Assembly: GCF_030272615.1 (NCBI RefSeq)
Contig: NC_081411.1
Coordinates: 830,818,160 to 830,882,159 of the forward strand
Direction: 5' to 3'
DNA: 64,000 nucleotides
DNA from: Cryptomeria japonica
Lineage: Eukaryota > Streptophyta > Pinopsida > Cupressales > Cupressaceae
The position numbers and the translations under genes were made by a program. Positions within the stretch are counted from its first letter, which is position 1, and each line of letters begins with the position of its first letter. The notes under the pieces are model-generated. The model saw only the letters and a program-made list of their open reading frames with translations, had not been told where the DNA came from and did no database searches. Shown piece by piece: positions 57,029 to 64,000 of this stretch.

Positions 57029-59756
57029 TGTGATGTGTGGTAAGTGATCGTAGACTAACTAGTTAATTTGAACCCAAATCCTCTTTACAACATATTGGAA
57101 GATGAACTAACCAAAGGTATTTATGCTTGGCTAATTTCCTAAAAGGAGAGCGAGCAAATGCAACACCTCACCAGTACAGTTCAAAGGACAGAGGCCGCAA
57201 TAAAAGACAACAAAAATTTCATTGAGAGCTTGAATCTGGTTTTGGCAGATCTTTTTCAGATTGTAACCAACCGGTTACAAGGATGAAGCAAGAAACCACA
57301 CTCTATTGACACTTTGACAACCTTTGTCATTGATGCCAAAGGGGGAGTAGTGGAATGAGAAAAATAATCAACAAATGACTCATCAGCTTAGGGGGAGCAC
57401 ATATTCTTTTGGTACACATTTTTGGTAAGACAATACCGACAAATTCTTTTTGGATGACAATTTTTGGATTTTTTTCATGAGTGTTGCCATCAATGCCAAA
57501 GGGGGAGATTGTTGGCAAATGAACACTCCAATGAGACATTGTAGGTGATTGAAGGTTTTGTCATTGATGGCAACCTTACAATCCTATGACACCGGTAAGA
57601 CAATTTACTGGCACCGACAAAGACAAACTCTACACCGGCACAAAGAGCACCAGCAACAAAAGGAAGCATACCGACACAGAAGCCGACAGGAATTTTGTTT
57701 GTAATATATTTTGTTAATTATTGTAAAATCATTGTAAGCCAACTTGGCAAGTTGTAAAATGACTCTTATATATAAGAGATCATTGTAGAACATTTTGAAA
57801 TAGAAGGAAGGAAAGATATAGGCGAAATAAGGCAGACCTATCATGCGAATTATAGGTTAAGGGTTTATGTATGAAGCAGAGCTATAAACCAGTACTGGAT
57901 CTGGCATAGTAGATGCTATTTTGAAGTAGTACAAGACATTGGATTTATATAATCCATTTTGTAAGTCAGTGAGACTTCCCATTTTGTAATTGAGTAGTGA
58001 GCTCTAGGCACTTGGCCTTCCTGCATGTGCAGGCCCCTCTTGTACTAGTAAGTGAATATTGTGGGTCACAAATCCCACTGAGGTTTTTCCCACACCGGGT
58101 TTCCTTGTTAAAATACTGTCTTATGGTGTGTTTTTCATGTGGTTGTTGTTATCTTTGTTTATTGCATTATTTCTTGTTTACCAGTATTCAGTATTAATAT
58201 GTTCTACATGTTTTAAGTTAAGAAAATCTATTAACTGGTTAGATACTTATTCACCCCCCCCTCTCAGTATCTGTGGGAATCCTAACAAAACCCAAATCCT
58301 CTTTACAACATATTGGAAGATGAACTAACCAAAGGTATTTATGCTTGGCTAATTTCCTAAAAGGAGAGCCAAGCTACATGGGTTCTATTCTTTTGTTGCA
58401 AAGAGAGTAGGTTGCTTGAGGTGTTGTCTAATCAAGGCTAGAAGTGCAATAGGATAACAAACTGAATGACTATAACAAAAACAACAAGAAATTTTTTCAT
58501 AGAGACATATATAGAAGCGAGAAAAGGGTATAGAGAGAAACTTAGCATTATAAATCAAAACAAACTGGGTTACATAGAGGCATTGGGCACTAAAGTCTTA
58601 AAATAGAAAAGTGTTGAATGAAGAACTGGGGATGATCTTAGGAGGTTTCTGGTCCGCCACAATGAAAATCTTAGCCAAAACTGGTAGGACACTAACACTG
58701 GGAACTAGGGTCCTAGGGTTTTTCCTCAAACTTTGGGTGATGACCATTGTCTCAGTTTGCACATTTTGATTGTGTCTATTGATCCATATTAACTATATCT
58801 AAACTTGTACAATCAAAAAGAGAGGAAATGATGGTTGTGGCTATATAGGAGCTTTCCTTAATCAATCCTCCACTTAGGTTTCCTATTTCCACAAATAGCC
58901 GAGTCGATAGCAATAAATATTATGTGCGCTCTAAGTTAAGTGTGTTTATGAGTGTGGTAAGTAGTGACAAATATAAATTAACAAACACAAAACACTACTC
59001 AATTGTGTTAGAGTAGATTCTTAAATGCCTCAAATAAGATAATGATAATCAACCCAAGAAACAATGCTATTCATAAGGACAATAGATCATGGTAATTAGA
59101 TTAGAAGATCAAAACTCATAATATGATAACAAATCAAGAACCATACCAAACCACCATTGGAGAGGTACAATCTAATCACCATCCAATGATTTCAAATTAT
59201 CATTCAACATTAAAAGAGCTTCAATCATGACAAGAGTGATAACAACAATAAAATGTGTATGTAGATCAAGAGTGCTTTCAGACTTGTAGAGCTAGGTCTT
59301 TATTTTAGAAAAAAATTCCCATAGAATTCAAATTATTAGATGATTTAAAATGCTAAAGTTGATTTTATATATGAGTCACATTTTGTAAAAACTAAAATAA
59401 AATCACACAATGTAAGGTTGACACACACCATGTCTCAGAATCCCAAGTAAAAGAGGTGGGACACTAGTATTGGGCACTAGATTCTAGTCATTTTTGCCTA
59501 TTCAAAGTGGGAGCTACAAGTGTTGGAGTCCAAGATAGTGGACATGTTCTAGTATTGGCATTTGATAAAATAATTCAAGCTTAGGGTCAATAATAAAGGA
59601 TGTTAGGGAAAAGCACATCACATTCCTTGAGTTGAGGGTTAGGTCAAGGCTAGAAACTATCCTAAAATACACTAGGGGAATGGAGACTGAAGAAAGCACC
59701 AAATAAAGTAAGAAAATGGGCTTTCACCATTAGAGAACACAATTTATGATGCTACA
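57029..59756 (-). repeat. Y 5' LTR, interrupted
   Basis: It runs on the plus strand from TGTGATGTGTGG to TTTATGATGCTACA. After removing the insert 57152-58288 and one 81-bp repeat it is about 1510 bp and collinear with 41627-45430. The small frames inside have no support. Confidence 0.82.
57152..58288 (+). mobile_element. Copia 3' fragment with LTR, flanked by 81-bp direct repeats
   Basis: It comprises about 360 bp of Copia 3' internal sequence with two GATGCCAAAGGGGGAG-like purine tracts (57333-57348 and near 57493-57508), then an LTR 57510-58287 (TGTTGGCAAA to CCTAACA, 778 bp). No coding domain remains. The insert is bounded by identical 81-bp copies at 57071-57151 and 58289-58369, beginning AACCCAAATCCTCTTTACAA. 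The LTR is the same family as 1-348. A normal Copia insertion would be complete and have 5-bp duplications, so this piece entered some other way. Confidence 0.9.
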
Positions 59757-60170
59757 TTCCCAAAGGTTTCCTAACTAGCACAAATCTTAGATTTTTTCTT
59801 TGTTTATTTCCCCTCATATTCTAGTGAGATATTTGTTGGTCATGCATAATTTACATATTTTGGTGATCGCTTGCTTGGTGATTTTATTTTTTGGAAACAT
59901 TAGAATGGGCTTGAGTTAGTTTCTCAATTTCATCTTGAAGTTCCCACATTCTTTTCTTGGCTCTATCAATTAATTACAGTTATACATCAATGATCATCCT
60001 TTCTTGTTCACTATCTTTGTTTGTTATTTATTGGTCTATATAACAAAAGGTCTAGTTTAACAAGTACCTTAGGGAACTAATAGGAGAATGTTGTTTGATA
60101 CCTCTTTGCTTACCTCTATCTACTTAGCCTATATCATATTAAATTTTTGTCCTCATATCAAATTCCTCAA
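59757..60170 (-). pseudogene. Element Z: Gypsy gag, N-terminal portion
   Basis: The minus strand reads IDRAKKRMWELQDEIEKLTQ then AHSNVSKK (60000-59910), a coiled-coil-like segment, and after some stops LRFVLVRKPLG at the junction. Joined to 41626 after removal of Y and one TTCC copy, it runs in frame into TKRYTQLDLFGIRGY. That continuity is the best evidence that both parts were one gag gene. Upstream (rightward) the frame fades and no LTR of Z was found. Confidence 0.6.
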
Positions 60171-62700
60171 CATCAATGCCCTATCTTTTGTGCAACTAGT
60201 TTATTAAGTGATTATAAGTGTACTGGTATTCATTCCTTAGGTTAATAAAACCATTACCTCTACCTAAGGTTCAAACATTTCTTACATCATTTTATTTAGA
60301 TGATCTTCTTCCATCCCTTGCTTTATATTTACCACATTGGTTTCATGCATTACCTATGCTATTCTTTTGTGTAGGGAGTTCTTCTCTTTATCTTCTTTGG
60401 TCTATGGTAGATAGATACTTAATCAAACTAAGTTCTTAAAACTAATTTACGACTCCTTAAGGAAGAAAATATATTTTTAGAGATTATACTTATTGAGGCA
60501 ACACCAAAAAATAATTGCAAAATACTTCAAATTTTGGCTTCTGCAAATGATATTGAATGATTTTAATAGTTGTATAGTCCCTAAAAATGACACCAATATT
60601 TTATGTCTCAAAATCATTGCTCCACTTCCCACAATTAAAATTTCACTTACAAGGTGGGGGTTTCAATAAGTGAAAAACTTAGTTCATCTATATAAGCATG
60701 GAGGATTTTGAGCTAACTCAATAGCATTGGGTTTTATTATATACACTTTGCGTTCAACTTAAAGTCCGTAGAGTTCTCCTCAGGATATACCTTAGTAGTT
60801 ATTGACATAAATTGGAATAAATATTAATAAACAAATTGATAGATAAACCTAAATCACATAAATACACTAAGACCATCACTGGACTAAGCAAACTATCTAT
60901 TTATAACCCTTATATAGTTGATACAACGTCTTGGAAAAATGTGCAAGCTGGGATGAGTTTATTGATTCATAGAAATGGTTTTGTCTTCCTCGTTGCACAT
61001 AGTGATACCATGAATACACGAAATAGAACTAAAATGAAATAAGTTCTATTTCAAGGTAAAAAAGTTGCATAAACAAGAGAAAATGACAAAGAAAAAAAGT
61101 TTCATCAACTTAGTTATCCATTCTTGATTTATCCAAACTCATATGCATATGTATAGAAAGATATATCGTGGGACATGCAATAGATTTAAAATTCTATCAA
61201 CTTCTTCTAAAAATGGTTGCATTCAAAACAAAAGTGTGTTGACAAAATAATCTAGAATGAAGTTTATTTTTGAGTTTTTACATAAAATAATAGAGACATG
61301 AAACACGAGAATGATGTTATAATATTCCTTTTATAGTTGGAAACAAATTTTGTCCTCCTACAACTAACTCTACCACTTTTTTTTATTATTATTTTTCTCA
61401 AAAATATTATTCTCATAAGCTTTTCTCTATATGTATTGTCCCATCATGAAAAATGGCAACCCCTCACCCCCAAAAATATATACTCAGGCCAACTCTAGAT
61501 TTCCACACTATAGCAAACTCAAAATCTATGAATAAGGAAATCTCCTTCTAAAAGTTAACACCTTGGATTGATTGATATTTGACACTAACACCTATAACAA
61601 CACTTGATAGATGAAGAAGAGATGTCATTGATTGAAAGGTAGGTTAAAAAAGCATTGTAATTCTTTGTACAACTCTACCAAAGAAAATTCATTAAATCTT
61701 GTTGGTGTAGATATTGACTTTATCAGACTAGTTAGCTTATAGCATACCTAGAGAAATTCTTATTCACATTGCTTAAGTATCACTTTAGGGACTTTAAGAT
61801 TTTTGTATCACCTCATATTGTTGCAAGTTTTAGGAGGTAGCTTTTGTATTTTTGGGGCTTATGTTGCCTATTATAGGTTGAATATTATTAAAGGCAATGA
61901 AAATCTATTGTAGATTAACAAACTCATTTTGTAAGCCATATGATTGATTTATGCATCTAAAGGTGATAATTTTATTGCTGCATCAAGTAGTAGAGTTTGG
62001 GTGGCTAGGCAAGCCAAACTTATTTGTTGGTATTAGGTAGACCGAGTCCATTGTTTTCCTTTAGCCTTCATCCAACGTTCACATCTAGTGCTTCCTACTC
62101 CAAACAACTTTTTGATTGCATAATCCAAGCTCCCACACAACCTCTTTTTCTCTATTTATGATGCTAGGCATATGGTCTTGCAAGAGTGGAAAAGTCCTTT
62201 TTAGTTTGTTTCAAAGCAATTGCTTCTAAAAATCGCTAGACTCTTCCTCATCAAGAAACAAAAATTGTTAGTTGTTATATCTAGTAGTCATACCAAGGAT
62301 CAATACAAAATATTTTTAGAGGAGACGTGTCAATAAATTTCCTTAAAGTTATATTGATTGTATATGAGACAACAAATTTTGTGTGAAATTCATTGCACCA
62401 TTAAAGCTTCAACAATCACTTAACTCAATCAACTTTACACATACAAATACGTTGAGGGTGACTGGGCTCTACTAAGTGTAATAGGTTTATGCATACAAGT
62501 CAAAGCATACTCTTAATAGACTGACATGTCTCAAATTAAGTAACCTACTATCCTAGAGAGGCTCATTTAATTATCAACCAAGGATGTATGTACTTGGTTG
62601 ATGCTCGTACTATATGTGTAGCCAAGGAGTGTTTAAGCTACCTATCAGTTGCATATAAAGAAAACCAATTAAATTAAACAATTAACTAAAAAAAAAGTAA
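60171..62700. other. AT-rich interval, nothing recognised
   Basis: Only short frames (for example 60218-60439, 60836-61042) without domains or repeats shared elsewhere in the window. It may hold the eroded 5' part of element Z. Confidence 0.4.
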
Positions 62701-64000
62701 TGTTGGAATATAAACCCGTTGAACACAATGTACCACTGAGAGGGGAGTGAATCAGTGGTTCTTGAAAACTTTTCTTTTTAAACCAATCTTGGAATACTAG
62801 TTACTAACCTAAATACTAAACGATCAAAATGGTAAGATAAGAGTGAATATCAAAAGAGGCAAACACACAAATGCATAACCCACAACACCAGATGTACGAG
62901 GAAAACCCAATATGGGAAAAACCTCAATGAGAAATGTTGCTGGAGTCTTTTGCTCCAATATAGCCTCACAATAAAACAACAAATTACAAATATTTAGGGC
63001 ACCAACCCAAGGAGAACCAACCCCTGCACCAAGCACCAACTCGATGTAATGTGATGAAATACAATTTTAATACAATGATAGAATCTAGTTGTAAATGAGT
63101 TCTACAACACCTGATCAATGGATTTCTATCGGTTAACAACCTCCTCTTCTTCACTGGTTCTCACACTGCCAGTTATTAGATTACTCTCTCTGGTCGCTCA
63201 CTGGTTACTCCCAACCTCTCTTCTTTCTCTCTCAACCTCACACTTCACTGTGTCACTCTTGGATGCAATTCTAACCAATCACTCCTTACCGATTCACTTG
63301 ACTATTAGAACTGCACTAGTTTGTCGGTTACTCTGTCTCTACCAGTTAGACCCTCTCACTGGTTCAACTTGCTAACTCACATTATAACTTTCTGAGAATA
63401 AACTCTAAGGAAGGTAATCTTTCTTCTTGCTCAGGCTCTCTTTTTTTTCTCTCTCTCTCACCTCGCATCAAGCATCAACTTATTTAAGTCTCAAGCTAAC
63501 ATATTTATCATTTAGGGTTCCCACCAAAACAAAATTCATATGGTGTTGTGTTAGGTTTTCCCTTCACCAAATCGATCTGTATTAGATTTTATCTAATTTG
63601 CTTTTCTGCAATGGTGATTTTTATGTCACCAAACAACACTGCCATCACCTCGCTTTTTGATCTGCATTTTCTATTTTAGGAAGTCTATGACACGGTTTTA
63701 TGCATTTCTCTATCAAACACCATTAATGGCTCGACTATTTCCTTCAACAAGTGGGTACAAAGATTTGATCTTCTCGCAGGGTCAATTCAATCATCTTGCC
63801 ACCTTGTCTTCTTTGAGCCACAACATTCTGCCATCGTCCAATGATTTGCAGGTTCTTCATTTAAGAAGACCTGCTTGTTGACTATTACATCGATGAATAC
63901 TTCACCGACCTTTGTGTGATCACCACCTGGTTTCCACTTGTCATCCTTGTTGACATCCACCTATGCTCGGTTTTCTATGTCGTTTTTACATCCTTCACCA
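62701..64000 (-). repeat. Copia-like LTR, cut by window end
   Basis: It begins on the plus strand TGTTGGAATATAAACCC and carries CACTGAGAGGGGAGTGAATC and CCAATATGGGAAAAACCTC. These parallel, in reverse orientation, the end of the LTR at 58287 (TACTGAGAGGGGGGG on the complementary strand). No primer site adjoins the left edge, so it is a 3' or solo LTR on the minus strand. The C/T-rich stretch 63130-63480 is part of it or follows it. Frames 62824-63375 and 63657-63881 are not supported as genes. Confidence 0.6.

Overview
The window is a land-plant intergenic block made almost entirely of nested retrotransposons. I see no intact host gene, rRNA, tRNA or CRISPR. Plant origin is shown by a decayed PLS-type pentatricopeptide-repeat (PPR) pseudogene, a plant mobile domain (PMD) gene, DUF4283-type LINE ORF1, Tat-lineage Ty3/Gypsy and plant Copia coding regions. 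The AT-rich sequence, the deep nesting and the age of most copies fit a very large, slowly purged genome such as a conifer, but the species cannot be read from the sequence.

Left block (1-16944). A partial Copia LTR and a LINE 3' end are followed by a minus-strand Ty3/Gypsy element, called G1 here (LTRs 1908-3160 and 14869-16944). A nearly complete Copia element, C1 (5988-13754, TSD GTAAG), sits inside the G1 gag-like frame. A 1.7 kb solo LTR (8395-10089, TSD CTAGA) sits inside the C1 pol gene. A different solo LTR (14994-15877, TSD CCAAA) sits inside the G1 5' LTR.

Middle block (16945-40336). First come AT/CA microsatellites with a large inverted repeat and an unidentified coding-like remnant. 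Next is the most unusual locus: a head-to-tail array (20422-32700) of three copies of a gag-protease-only LTR retrotransposon separated by shared LTRs, LTR-gag/pro-LTR-gag/pro-LTR-gag/pro-LTR. After that lie a CT/TA microsatellite, a second member of the 0.87 kb solo-LTR family (TSD CTTTT), the PPR pseudogene and a LINE ORF1-like pseudogene framed by degenerate peptide repeats.

Right block (40337-64000). An old minus-strand Gypsy gag (element Z) was split by an 18 kb Tat-like Gypsy, element Y (41627-59756, near-TSD TTCCA/TTCCC). Removing Y rejoins the Z gag frame (41626 to 59757). Y carries remnants of integrase, RNase H and reverse transcriptase, an opposite-strand PMD gene between integrase and the 3' LTR, a 5'-truncated LINE with a 15-bp TSD, a gag-only Gypsy fragment ending in a foldback/LTR-like unit, and a Copia 3' fragment flanked by identical 81-bp direct repeats. 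The last 1.3 kb is part of another Copia-like LTR.

Boundaries and reading frames were worked out by eye from internal repeat comparison. Family names come from recognised motifs, not from database searches.
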